Assembly (NCBI GenBank): GCA_048268485.1
Contig: JBLWVL010000015.1
Location: 1-64,000 of the forward strand
Source: Oceanospirillum sp048268485
GTDB lineage: Bacteria; Pseudomonadota; Gammaproteobacteria; Pseudomonadales; Halomonadaceae
Direction: 5' to 3'
DNA: 64,000 nt
Numbering within the stretch: the first letter of the stretch is position 1; the number at the start of each line of letters is the position of its first letter. This document shows positions 10,505 through 20,600 of this stretch, piece after piece. Made by a program: the position numbers and the translations under genes. Below the pieces are notes generated by a model that worked only from the letters and a program-made list of their open reading frames with translations, was not told the origin of the DNA and did not search any database.

Positions 10505-13018
10505 TCAAGCCTTACTACTTCGGCAGTATGCTATCAGCTGATCAAAGGTAATCGGCCTGGAGAAGTAATACCCCTGAACTTCATCACACTGCTCTTCCGA
10601 CAAAAAATCCAGTTGAGCAGCCGTTTCAACACCTTCTGCAGTCAGAGCCAGTTTAAAGTTCTTTGCAAGGCTGACAACGGCCCGCGTTAAAGCAACACTA
10701 TTGCGATCACACGGTAACCCATCGACAAAAGATTTATCGATCTTAATTCGTGTTACCGGCATGCTTTGCAGCGTATTCATTGCCGAATAACCCGTACCAA
10801 AGTCATCTATCGCAAGTCGAACGCCTCTATCGCGAAAATACTGTAGTCGCTCACGGGCTTTTCCTGGTTGACGGGCAATATAGCTCTCTGTAATTTCCAG
10901 CTCCAGCGCATATGGGGCAATTTCACTCTCTTGCAAAACCCGATCCAGAACAGAGGGGAAAGCATCATCATCAAGCTGAACATTGGACACATTGATACTG
11001 ACATGATCCAGCCTGACGCCAAGTCTGGAAAGCTCCATATAATCCTGGCAACCCCGCACCAACACCCACTCCCCTAGCGGGACAATAAGCCCTAGCTCTT
11101 CTGCAAGAGGGATAAACCTGTCCGGAGGCACCAAACCCAATTTTGGATGATGCCAGCGAATCAAAGCCTCAACGGCAACCACTTTACCGGTATCAGCAGA
11201 AACCTTAGGCTGGTAATACAGTTCAAACTCAGAAAAGTCTTTCAGTGCGTGTCGCAGAGCACTGGCCAGCTCAGCTTTTTCATTAACCTGAGCGGATAAC
11301 TCTTTCGAGAAAAAGCAGAAACTGTTCCGGCCGTTTTCCTTGGCTTTGTACATTGCGAGATCAGCATATTTTGTCAGAGTAATACTGTCCTGCCCATCTT
11401 CAGGAAAGAGTGTTATACCGATACTTGCGGAGATATTAATCTGCTGTTCTCCGACACTAAAAGGCTGACTGAACAGCCTGATAATTCTGCATGCGACTAC
11501 CCTGGCATCTTCTGCTGAGCGAAGATTCTCAATCAAAAGATTAAACTCATCACCACCGATACGGGCCAGGGTTTCATTTACCGAAAGGCTGCATTCCAGC
11601 CGCGAGGCAACCGCCTGTAGTAGTTTATCGCCTACATCGTGCCCCTGAATATCGTTCACCTCTTTGAACTGGTCCAGATCAATGAAAAGCACTGCAACAG
11701 AGTTATGCAATTGGTCCGCTTTTCTAAGAGACTCGTCCAGAAAACGTGACCAGAAACGACGATTGGCTAAGCCGGTCAGCACATCATGATCCGACAAATA
11801 CTTCAGCTCTTTCTGGGACTTCGTCAGAGAGCACTCCCGCTCACGAACAGTACTGGCCAGCACGTTAATGCTCTCAGAAACCTGCTGCAGCTCATCACGA
11901 CTCTCAAGCACCTGAGTAGGTGAGTAATCACACCGCTGGATTTTGAGAATCTGAGCCACTAACGCATCCAGAGGACGCCGCAGGCTGCGCACCGTGATAA
12001 AGCGAATCCAGAAAAGGGCAAAAAGGACAGCAACAAGCAAAAGCACAAACAGATGTGTTCGGTTCTGGCTCAGAACTTTAGTCAACTGATGGCGTTGCAT
12101 ACTAACATTAAAAAAAACTCGTCCGTTAAGGGTATCCAGATACATGCTGCTATAGTAACGCTCAGGCCCTTCGAAAATACTGAACACCTGCGAGTCACCA
12201 CGCAGAGGCCCGATATCTTCGACACCTTCAGCAGGGTCATCTGAAAGGATAAAATCAAGATTCATATTGCCGGAAAGGGCAGTAAAGTAATCACCATCTA
12301 ATACCCGGGACATCTCAATATGGGCAATAGGACTGTCAGGCTTTTCGTCTGACAGCCTCAGATGCGAAGTCATTGTTAGCCCCTTCCCGGAGTGATGCAA
12401 TGTCAGATGAGTATTACCCTCTACAATCTCATCCGGATAAAAGTTCACATGCTGGTAATTAATCCCGTCAACATCCATAAGGGACCAGGGCACTTCCGAG
12501 TAATGCAGATCAGACTCATAGCGCCTGAAAAGAGTCGGCTCTCCCTTTCGGTAAGAAACAATATTTAAATGAAAGCCTCTACTGTTATCACGGGCAACAT
12601 AAGCAATGACTTCCATCTTACGTCCATAAAGCACTATGGCATCGTTAAAGGAAAGTTTAACTTTATTCAGTAGCTCCTGAGCTAAAACTTTCTTCTCCTG
12701 ATCCGGCAGAAAACTTGTGTAGTGTTTCTTGTCGTCATAAAGGTTGATCAACTTCAGAGAAGCCAAAGCTGTCTCATCAACTTTAAGAAAAGCAACGCCA
12801 TCACTCAGGCTTGATTCGATCTGAGAAAGATTAAAGTTTAAACGCTCAAAACTGTAAGCCATCCGAGCTCGGGTCGCATCCAGAAAACTGGTGCGCAAAA
12901 AGTAGTCAAAATAGACACCTAGTCCTGTAATGACGATAACAGTCAGCATCGCCACCCAGAATGCTAAGCGGTTAGCCAGTCCATTTCTGCGGACAACAGA
13001 ATCTTTAGCAAAGATCAT
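10505..13018 (-). CDS. Membrane GGDEF-EAL c-di-GMP protein
   Basis: The 837-residue protein has a membrane segment at about 18-38, a large periplasmic sensor region (about 40-325), a second membrane segment (about 325-345), a HAMP-like linker, then GGDEF and EAL domains. The GGDEF motif (RIGGDEF) is intact, but the inhibitory RxxD site is absent (SVNE at that position). The EAL domain keeps its signature (VEALIRWHH) and the catalytic motifs (SINVSNVQ, ELEITES, AIDDFGTGYS, IKIDKSFV, TAEGVET), so phosphodiesterase activity is likely and dual activity possible. It lies directly upstream of the adhesin secretion operon, reminiscent of LapD control of Lap adhesins, but its periplasmic part is larger than LapD's and no LapG protease is in the window. 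Confidence 0.93.
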   Translation of the reverse strand: MIFAKDSVVRRNGLANRLAFWVAMLTVIVITGLGVYFDYFLRTSFLDATRARMAYSFERLNFNLSQIESSLSDGVAFLKVDETALASLKLINLYDDKKHYTSFLPDQEKKVLAQELLNKVKLSFNDAIVLYGRKMEVIAYVARDNSRGFHLNIVSYRKGEPTLFRRYESDLHYSEVPWSLMDVDGINYQHVNFYPDEIVEGNTHLTLHHSGKGLTMTSHLRLSDEKPDSPIAHIEMSRVLDGDYFTALSGNMNLDFILSDDPAEGVEDIGPLRGDSQVFSIFEGPERYYSSMYLDTLNGRVFFNVSMQRHQLTKVLSQNRTHLFVLLLVAVLFALFWIRFITVRSLRRPLDALVAQILKIQRCDYSPTQVLESRDELQQVSESINVLASTVRERECSLTKSQKELKYLSDHDVLTGLANRRFWSRFLDESLRKADQLHNSVAVLFIDLDQFKEVNDIQGHDVGDKLLQAVASRLECSLSVNETLARIGGDEFNLLIENLRSAEDARVVACRIIRLFSQPFSVGEQQINISASIGITLFPEDGQDSITLTKYADLAMYKAKENGRNSFCFFSKELSAQVNEKAELASALRHALKDFSEFELYYQPKVSADTGKVVAVEALIRWHHPKLGLVPPDRFIPLAEELGLIVPLGEWVLVRGCQDYMELSRLGVRLDHVSINVSNVQLDDDAFPSVLDRVLQESEIAPYALELEITESYIARQPGKARERLQYFRDRGVRLAIDDFGTGYSAMNTLQSMPVTRIKIDKSFVDGLPCDRNSVALTRAVVSLAKNFKLALTAEGVETAAQLDFLSEEQCDEVQGYYFSRPITFDQLIAYCRSSKA

Positions 13019-13451
13019 CAGTCAGCATCTTCTTCATTCTCAGCAGATCAGCCAGCATACACAGTCCATGATTTGTCAGGTTCAATGGCAAGGCCCGTTT
13101 TTCTCAACCGATAAAAATATGTAGTCGAACAACACACATCTGAAGCCATATAAGTAACATCCGTTTAGGCAAATACCTTATACACCGAAAATATTATTAC
13201 CAAGAAAAGTAGTCGCAGTCTGCCAGAAAAAAAGCGGCTAGGCTTTAGCCATGACAAAACCTCAACATATTCACCACCCGCTGAAACATTAAGAAATAAA
13301 TAAATGCTATCAAATACAGGACTACTCAGAGTATCTGCCAGCACAGACTCACGGTGCGCCAATCACAAGTTTACTAAAGGTTGAGATTAAATCTGGTAAA
13401 GTGCGCCTTGCACTATTTAGAATCGGCGTAAACTTATCCCTGAACAATTGA
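13019..13451. other. Divergent intergenic region
   Basis: About 430 bp between the GGDEF-EAL gene (minus) and the NhaR-like gene (plus). A small inverted repeat AGTGC-gcctt-GCACT lies near 13400-13415, just upstream of the LysR start. Short open frames here have no ribosome site or recognisable protein. No convincing promoter could be picked. Confidence 0.4.
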
Positions 13452-14381
13452 GTGAACAACCGCGTGCTAAAAGACCTGAACCTGAAACATCTCTATTATT
13501 TCTGGGTTATTGCAGAAACAGGATCTATCGCCAGAGCCAGCGATCAACTGGATCTGGCTCCTCAAACCCTGAGCGGCCAGCTCTCCGCCTTTGAAGCCAA
13601 AACCGGTGCTCTTTTCAGCCGTAAAGGTCGCGGCCTGAAGCTAACAGCACTGGGAGAAAAGGTCAGAGATTATGCGAATAAAATTTTCGCACTGGCCGGT
13701 GAGCTGGATCAGGTATTGCGCAACCCCGATAACAACCAACCAATCAGGTTTTCTGTAGGCTTTGCTGCTTCCGTTCACAAAATGATCGCTTACCGGCTTA
13801 TTCAGCCAGCACTTGAATGTGGGCAACGACTGCAGTTAAAAATTGTCAGCGGAGACCTGACTGACCTGCTGCGCGGCCTGAAGCGCCAGACACTGGACCT
13901 GGTTATTAGCGACCAACCCATTACACCGGATATGTCAGCCGGTATTGGCGACCTACATCCAAAGCACCTGCTCAGTTCCCCCTTATCCATGTTTGCCGCC
14001 CCAAGACTGGCCTGGAGTCTTCGCCGGGGCTTTCCATTCTCCCTGGACGGACACCCCCTGTTAACCAATGATACGGATACTCAGTGGTTTTCAGAGCTTT
14101 CCTTCTGGTTGAAGCAACAGAATATTGATATGAAGGTTCAGGCAGAAATTAATGACAGTGCTCTGATCAAAATTTTTGCCCGGGAGGGTATGGGGATATT
14201 TACCGCCCCTTCCGTTATTGCCGATGAGGTGTGCCGACAATATTTGGTGGAAGAAGCCGGTGAAATCCAGTCAGTTTCCGTCAGTCATTACGCTGTTACC
14301 CGAACACCAGACCCGATTCACCCTGGTGTGAAAGCAGTTTTGGCCGCTTCTGTAACAGATACTTCCGATGAAAAGAGATGA
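13452..14381 (+). CDS. LysR-family regulator, NhaR-like
   Basis: A LysR-type regulator of 309 residues. The N-terminal winged helix-turn-helix (about 12-70) carries LNLKHLYYFWVIAETGSIA and FSRKGRGLKLTALGE, which closely follow the E. coli NhaR pattern (HLYYFW, RKGRGL). The C-terminal substrate-binding region is ordinary. The start is GTG. NhaR senses Na+ and also activates biofilm (pga) genes in E. coli, which would fit next to an adhesin/c-di-GMP locus, but no nhaA gene is visible and the target is unknown. It is divergent from the GGDEF-EAL gene. Confidence 0.87.
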   Translation: MNNRVLKDLNLKHLYYFWVIAETGSIARASDQLDLAPQTLSGQLSAFEAKTGALFSRKGRGLKLTALGEKVRDYANKIFALAGELDQVLRNPDNNQPIRFSVGFAASVHKMIAYRLIQPALECGQRLQLKIVSGDLTDLLRGLKRQTLDLVISDQPITPDMSAGIGDLHPKHLLSSPLSMFAAPRLAWSLRRGFPFSLDGHPLLTNDTDTQWFSELSFWLKQQNIDMKVQAEINDSALIKIFAREGMGIFTAPSVIADEVCRQYLVEEAGEIQSVSVSHYAVTRTPDPIHPGVKAVLAASVTDTSDEKR

Positions 14382-14793
14382 TTTTTTAATAACCTTCGCA
14401 ACGGATCATCAGGATAAGGATAGAAGATCCATAAAAATTACAAGGTTTTACAAGGAGTAGCAGACAAACGGGTAAAACCGACCAATCATCGAAAAAAACA
14501 GACTATTGAAACGAAAAAACCTGTTTTTCCTGATCATTTAATCCGTCATTCTTGCACCTGTTGCTGAGGCGGAAGGCACTTTTGCTTTTTACAAGCAACG
14601 GTACTGATTCGTAATCTGAGGTAACACAGCAAGGCACAGATCCTTCTCGCCCGCCCGCGTTACAGCTTATCTAAGCTGGTTATATGGGGGTTTGTGCCTT
14701 GCTTTACCTCAGAATAAAAACACTAAGTACCGGCGAGTTAGTGGTACACACCTCTTTTTCTGAGGTCTGATGGCAGGCTTATCTCATCAGTGG
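14382..14793. other. Intergenic region with a structured element
   Basis: About 410 bp with no gene. It holds the long inverted repeat at 14616-14712, a small hairpin TTGCTT-tttac-AAGCAA near 14582, and CCTC-tttttct-GAGG near the end of the MCP gene. It is downstream of both flanking genes, which converge. Confidence 0.55.
14616..14712. repeat. Long imperfect inverted repeat with nested hairpin
   Basis: The arms 14616-14638 and 14693-14712 are complementary apart from a 3-base insertion (CTGAGGTAA and GCAAGGCACA in the left arm). Inside lies a second hairpin, CAGCTT-atct-AAGCTG (14663-14678). Neither arm is followed by a T-run, so this is not a simple terminator. It could be a small mobile-element remnant or a structured RNA. 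Confidence 0.7.
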
Positions 14794-16665
14794 CTATCTG
14801 AAATTCTCCACCGATTTTAGCTCAATCTCAAATTTGGCACAGTGCTCCTGATACATCCTCTCCAGCTCTGCTTCCCCCTTAAGATTACCCGGCTCATCTT
14901 TATAGCCAGCTTTACCCTGCACCGGCTGTCCCTGCCAGCGCTGTTCAATCTGATTTCGTTCCGGGCGGCTACTGAACCAACGAATAAAGCGATTTGCCTG
15001 CGCCAGCAATCGATAACTGGATGCAGAAGCGGAAACCGCCATGGTGTAGTAAAAGGGTTGTAACTCCGCATGCCCCGGAAGAATCTCAATTTTCCCATAC
15101 CATGGGCTCTGAGGGTTCTCGCACGCCCAGTAATAAATTGGCAGATCCACCCCAAAGGCATCAACAATCCCGTCCGCAAGGCAGTTATGAATTCGGGACT
15201 GATCCGAGTATGCGATCAGATTGTCAAGAACGACCTTTCCGCCAGGCTTACTGGCATTGGCGCTCCAGCGCAGATTGTTATCTTCCAGCACCTGAATCGC
15301 CGCGGGATCATTGATCACACCCAGTACTTTACCGTTCAGGTCATTCAGCGTCTTGATTCTGCTATCACCTTTGCGCCGGGCGAGAACAAAATGCAGGTAG
15401 GTATATGCATCGGAGTAAGCCAGATTCCCATACTCAGCAGACGGTGGTAGTGCACTGATCACGATATCTGCCGGGGGCTCACCAAAGCTCTTGCCCGCAC
15501 TGAGCAGCTCGGTACACATATCCCAGGGGGCTTCAATAAATTCACACTTTACCCCCAGGTAGTCTGCAAATGCCTGAGCATAGTCCACATCCAGTCCTTT
15601 TAGCGGCTCACCTAAGCGCTCCCGGAAGGATAAACCGACAAAATTGGGTTCAATGGCCACCCTTAAGACGCCCCGCTGGAGGATATCATCCAACTGGTCA
15701 TGGCCCGGGTCGGGTACCAGATAAAGTTTTTGACTGATGCGATCAAAGGCACTGACCGCCTGATCGATCTCACCACTGATCAGATCAATTCGGTTCAACC
15801 CTTTGCTCATTTCGCTGGCAACACTGCTGATATGCAAACTCTTATCGTTAATGCGCTCCATCGCACCGGTACTTAACTCCAGTGTTTCAAAAATCACACC
15901 GGTATTCTCCATCACCGTGCCAATCTGCTGCTCGATGGATTGAAACAGTGTCGTCAATTGACGACTCGAGTTTTGAATGGTTTCCACAAACTCCGATAAC
16001 CGCGCCATATTACTGACACGGACATTATTCAGCTCATCATTCACCGATGTAAAATCTAATTGAGCGGCAGCCTCCTGGACCTGTTCCATAGTAACCGCAG
16101 CCAAACGACGAACTTCATCGGCCACCACAGCAAAACCTCGCCCTTGCTCCCCGGCTCTGGCCGCTTCAATGGATGCATTCAGCGCTAACAAATTAATTCC
16201 TTTGCCAATATCCTCAATACCGCTTAGTACTGAGGTTACATTATTGGCCTTCTCCTGCAGAACCGTGGAGATCTGGCCAAGAGTACCATTAAGTGTCTCA
16301 TTAACCTGATTCACTTCATCATCCATCAGGCTTTGCATAGAGTGAACGGTACTATTTGAGCGACTCAGATGGTCCTTAGCCTGATTCAGCTCACCATCCA
16401 GCTTATTTGCCCGCTGTCGCACCTCAGACAGAAAGTTCTCCTGAGCTTCCAGTGCCCTGAATACCTGAAGAGAAAGCAAAGAGGTATGTTCACTGACCAG
16501 CTGCATTGCACGGTAAAAACGCTTACTTTTCTGGAGGTGCTCCGGATCAGGGATAGCAGCCCCCAAACAAGACTCTAATTCCGGGTCAATCATGTCACCT
16601 GTAGCCAGTTGAGCATCATTGGTACGCGAAAAAGATTTAAATACGGATCCGAGCCTTTTTCTCAT
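14794..16665 (-). CDS. Soluble methyl-accepting chemotaxis protein fused to a solute-binding domain
   Basis: A 623-residue protein with no signal peptide and no membrane segment. The first half (about 60-320) is a chemoreceptor signalling domain with the conserved hairpin tip (GINLLALNASIEAARAGEQG, about 155-175, then GRGFAVVADEVRRLA). The second half (about 335-575) is a family 3 periplasmic-type solute-binding fold, starting DDILQRGVLRVAIEPNFVG and including DVDYAQAFADYLG, like amino-acid binding proteins. In known systems such binding proteins are periplasmic and the MCP signalling domain cytoplasmic; here both would be in the cytoplasm. The receptor may thus sense an intracellular metabolite and signal to CheA/CheW. 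No C-terminal CheR-tethering pentapeptide is visible. A sigma54-like promoter precedes it. Confidence 0.92.
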   Translation of the reverse strand: MRKRLGSVFKSFSRTNDAQLATGDMIDPELESCLGAAIPDPEHLQKSKRFYRAMQLVSEHTSLLSLQVFRALEAQENFLSEVRQRANKLDGELNQAKDHLSRSNSTVHSMQSLMDDEVNQVNETLNGTLGQISTVLQEKANNVTSVLSGIEDIGKGINLLALNASIEAARAGEQGRGFAVVADEVRRLAAVTMEQVQEAAAQLDFTSVNDELNNVRVSNMARLSEFVETIQNSSRQLTTLFQSIEQQIGTVMENTGVIFETLELSTGAMERINDKSLHISSVASEMSKGLNRIDLISGEIDQAVSAFDRISQKLYLVPDPGHDQLDDILQRGVLRVAIEPNFVGLSFRERLGEPLKGLDVDYAQAFADYLGVKCEFIEAPWDMCTELLSAGKSFGEPPADIVISALPPSAEYGNLAYSDAYTYLHFVLARRKGDSRIKTLNDLNGKVLGVINDPAAIQVLEDNNLRWSANASKPGGKVVLDNLIAYSDQSRIHNCLADGIVDAFGVDLPIYYWACENPQSPWYGKIEILPGHAELQPFYYTMAVSASASSYRLLAQANRFIRWFSSRPERNQIEQRWQGQPVQGKAGYKDEPGNLKGEAELERMYQEHCAKFEIELKSVENFR

Positions 16666-16718
16666 ATTCCACGTCCTGTAAAAGGTGGGCTGAACAATCA
16701 GGTGTTACAGGGATAGCA

Positions 16719-16733
16719 GCAATAGCTATGCCA
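16719..16733 (-). promoter_or_regulatory. Sigma54-like promoter of the MCP-SBP gene
   Basis: The minus strand reads TGGCAT-AGCTA-TTGC, matching the -24/-12 consensus TGGCAY-N5-TTGC. It lies about 55 bp upstream of the start codon at 16665. Confidence 0.55.
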
Positions 16734-16936
16734 GCGTCACAACTCCCTTAAAAAGGCTGGTTTTCATGGTAACCCCACCCCATAAAGCCAACCTCTGCTA
16801 ACAAAATGCGCGGGGCAAAACCAGCTTGCACCAACATAGAGCACAAGGCTTTTATTGATCACGATAATCGGGACCGGGTTAGAAAATAAACAGAAGGACA
16901 AAGCCTGAAAATAAACAGAAGAAATATAAGCAGCTC

Positions 16937-16968
16937 AAAAGTCATCGCCGGAGTACTCTCCGGCGATG
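16937..16968 (-). terminator. Terminator of the methylamine operon
   Basis: A perfect 11-bp stem CATCGCCGGAG / CTCCGGCGATG with a 4-base loop (16943-16968). On the minus strand it is followed by ACTTTTGAG. It lies 10 bp after the stop of mgdD. Confidence 0.75.
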
Positions 16969-16978
16969 CCCAGGGTAT

Positions 16979-17668
16979 TTACAGCAATGGCGCTATACCG
17001 CACAGGCCGCCCTGATACTCAGCCACCGCATCCTGAAGTACAGACAGAAGATACTCACTGGACGTCGCATCACTAAAAATAGAGAAGCAAGGCAGTTCCC
17101 GGATCTGATGACGAACAACAATGCAGTTGGTTCGGGCAACCGATGTCTGAGCGATAGCCCCCACAGGAAACGCCTTCTCCCGGAGATCCACCGCACAAAG
17201 CTTGGCCATCACCTGTTCAATATAATCGCCGGTCAGTGCAAACCAGGCATGACTGTCCTCACAGAACAACGGATAACAGTGTGCCGGAGTATCCCGGTGC
17301 TGACGGGGCATCTCCGCGATCCGCCGCCCCAGATCCTGCAGGCTACCCAGCAACCAGAACTCCGTAGGGCTCAGCCGAAGCGCCAACTCCCCCTGAGGTT
17401 GTACAGTCCCCTGATTGGGAGTCTCAGGCAGTAGAGCACCCTGGTCGCGCAAAAACGCCTCCGCTCCCCGACCTCGATAGCCCACCCGGGGCAGCAGGGT
17501 CAGATCCACAATGCCGGCACGCTCCAGACGCCCGGAATCCCCGGCGTCAAATTGTGTCAGTAACCTTCCGCCCAGGACGGTCTCAGTGTCATATTGGCCA
17601 GATAACAGACGATAGTACGGCGTACGAACTGCGCCTACCTCCGGCAACCTATCTTGTGTTTGCATCAT
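16979..17668 (-). CDS. mgdD: N-methylglutamate dehydrogenase subunit D (sarcosine oxidase gamma-like)
   Basis: The small subunit (229 aa) of a heterotetrameric flavoenzyme, homologous to sarcosine oxidase gamma (SoxG). Recognisable features are LALRLSPTEFWLLGS near the middle and the FSIFSDATSSEYLLSVLQDA stretch near the C-terminus. ATG at 17668 was chosen over TTG at 17671, because AGGAGG ends 8 bp upstream of that ATG. It follows the alpha-like subunit with almost no gap and is the last gene before the terminator. The mgd rather than sox name is inferred from linkage to gmaS-mgsABC. Confidence 0.83.
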   Translation of the reverse strand: MMQTQDRLPEVGAVRTPYYRLLSGQYDTETVLGGRLLTQFDAGDSGRLERAGIVDLTLLPRVGYRGRGAEAFLRDQGALLPETPNQGTVQPQGELALRLSPTEFWLLGSLQDLGRRIAEMPRQHRDTPAHCYPLFCEDSHAWFALTGDYIEQVMAKLCAVDLREKAFPVGAIAQTSVARTNCIVVRHQIRELPCFSIFSDATSSEYLLSVLQDAVAEYQGGLCGIAPLL

Positions 17669-17671
17669 CAA

Positions 17672-20600
17672 TTAAACCTCCTGCCGCTTTTGTTCAGGAT
17701 CATAGAAAGGCAGGGCCGACACTTCCGCCATAACGACCGCCTCTCCCTCAACACGAACCGGGAATGAAGAGCCCACATCCGACTGCTCAATCCCCACATA
17801 GGCCATACCGATAAGGGCGTTAACCGTTGGTGAGTATTCACAGGAGGTCACATGGCCACTGATCTCAGCCCCCGGACCGGCATGAGATAGCACAAGATGC
17901 CCCTCCTCCGGCTTCAGGTTCTGCGCCACAAGCTCTTTTGGCAGAATAAAGCCCACCAGTTTTCGGGTTTGTGGGCGCTTCATCACAATATCTACGGCCC
18001 GACAGCCGTTGAAATAGGGCTTTTTCTTGCTCACCGCCCACTCCAAAGCAACCTCACCGGGATGACTCATACCATCGGTATCCTGTCCGATGATGATATG
18101 CCCCTTTTCAAGGCGCAGCAGACGCTGGGTCTCAACGCCAAAGGGGCGGATATCAAACGATGCCCCCGCGTTCATCAGCAGATCCCAGAGGCACTCGCCA
18201 AAACGGGCCGGAACGTGTAACTCGTAACCCAACTCACCCACAAAGCCCACCCGTAGCATACGAACCGGAATTTTCTGCTCACTGCCCGGAATATTCAGGA
18301 AGCCCTCCCGACAAGCCAGATAGGGGAAAGCTTCCGGACTCAGATCCTGATCGGTTAAACCTTCCAGTACCTTACGGCTATCCGGCCCCGCAAGGTTGAC
18401 GGCGGCAAAGGCGGAGCTGACATTAGTGATATCAACAGCCAACCGCCACTGGGCATTCCAGAAGGTCATCAGACGGTAGACCGTATCAACCCCTGTGGTG
18501 GTGGCCGTTACATAGAAGTGATCCTCCGCAAAGCGACAGGCCACACCATCATCGATCACCACACCCTGATCATTGGTCAAAACAGCATAGCGGGTTTTAC
18601 CCACCGGTTGCTTAAGAAACCCGAAGGTGTAGATACGGTTCATCAGCTCTGCCGCATCCGGCCCGCGCAGCTCAATGCCCCCCAAAGTGGAGACATCGAT
18701 CAGTCCTACCTTCTGACGCACATGACTGGACTCATTTTCGATGCAGGCATTACGGATCTGGCGTGCCTGAGGCCATAATGGACTGGCATCACTCCCCTGC
18801 AACTGCTGATCCGGTGCCGGATAAAAAGCAGGACGCTGCCATTGGCCTGCCGGCACCATCTTCGCCCCCATCTCAAGGTGACGGTGGTGCATGGCCGTGT
18901 GCCGATAGGGATCAAACCCCCGCCCGGCCAGGTAAGCCAGCTTCTCCGGCGTCAATGGCGGACGCGCCGTTGTTATGCCGGTTTCAGAGACCGTACGCTG
19001 GGTCGCCTTCGCTACCAGCCGTGCCGTAGGCAGTGCGGAATGTCGTCCCTGGCTCGGCCCCATACCAACGGTGGAGAAGCGTTTCACCAGTTGAATATCC
19101 CGGTAACCCATTCGGGTAGCATTAACGATATCCTTCACCTGCAGATCTTCATCAAAATCCACAAACTCTTTGCCCTTAGGGTGGGGGAAGATCGGCCAGG
19201 GAAAGTTCATCGTTTTATCACACGACACCTTTGCCGGAGGCTGATCACTCAATCCCAGGCCCCTCAGGGCCTCAATGGCGGCCCGTTCACCATCCGCCAT
19301 CACCGCAGGCAGTCCATAAATCCCATTGACCGAGCCGGCGATATGCAGATTGTCCGGTAGATTTTTTAGCGAAAACTCCGCCCGCTTATCGTTATAGGAA
19401 AGCTGTCCGCCAGCCTGACACAGCAGCTGATAAGCCGGCATATACCCGGCGGACATACAAAGCAGATCACAGAGGATACACTCCGCATCATCAGCGACCT
19501 CACCGGGAGAGGTGATGGTGCGAAGCTCGACAGACTCCAGGTGCAGATCACCTTTTGCTTCATAAACCGTCTGACCGTAGCGAACCTCAACCCCCATGCT
19601 GATTAACTGCCTGACCAGATCCTGTTCTGCCGCTGAAAGCTCAGATGCCTGACGCATATCCGCCACGGCACACACCTTGACTTGCTGCTGTTTAAGGGTC
19701 AGAGCGGTCAGATAACCATCTTCGTTGCCGGTCAGCACCACGGCACGCTCACCGGGTTTCACCGCGTAGAGCTTCATCATGCGCATGGCTGCGCTGGACA
19801 GGACGACGCCTGGTAAGTCATTACCCCGAAAGACAACATGCTGCTCATACGCACCGGTTGCCATGATGCACTGCTTAGCTCGCACCTTATGAAGGCGTCT
19901 TCCCTTTAATACCGGCAGCCAATTATCCGTAAACCAGGCATTACAGACCGCATCCGTCATCACCGAAATATTCTGATGCGCCTCAACCTGAGCCACCAGA
20001 TCCTGACGCAGCGACTCGGGCTCAGCACCATCCGGGAAAGCGGCATAGGTCAACGCGCCACCCAGTATCGGTCCCTCTTCCAGCAGCAGCACATCGGCAC
20101 CGGTGTCAGCCGCTTTCAGGGCAGCAGAAAGCCCCGCCGGGCCAGAGCCCACCACCACCAGATCGTGGTGTAAAAAGGCCTTATCGTAGTATTCTGGCTT
20201 AAACTTAAGATCAGCAACCCCAAGCCCCGCCTTCACCCGGATCTTCTTCTCCCACCAGTCCCAAACTCCTTTTGGCTTGTAAAAAGCACGGTAGTAAAAC
20301 CCCACCGGCATAAAGCGACCAAAGTGATTCAAAATGGCATCTTTGTCTTTTTTCAGGCTACCATTGATATTTTGACCGCTTACACACACACCCTCCCTGG
20401 CAGGGTAACGGTCTGCAAGAACATTGGGCTCATCCGGTAACTGAACCAGACTATTGGCGTCATGTCCGGACAGCGTCAGTGGGCCGCGGGGACGATGGTA
20501 TTTAAAAGATCGTGACCAGACCCACTGACGATTAGCCAAAAGGGCGCTAGCCAAAGTATCGCCTTTGATACCAAGAATACGCTCACCTTCAAACTCAAAC

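Larger units (their letters stand above)
16666..16978. other. Intergenic region between mgdD and the MCP gene
   Basis: It holds the sigma54-like promoter of the MCP gene, a direct repeat of GAAAATAAACAGAAG (second copy at about 16908-16922; first copy imperfect, at about 16882), and the terminator of the methylamine operon. No gene was seen. Confidence 0.55.

Noticed and set aside
13165..13362. 65-codon minus-strand frame between the GGDEF-EAL and LysR genes
   Set aside because: No ribosome site, no recognisable domain, and it lies in a divergent promoter region.
14616..14712. Possible integron attC site
   Set aside because: The arms lack the RYYYAAC and GTTRRRY core boxes at their ends and no integrase or cassette gene is near.
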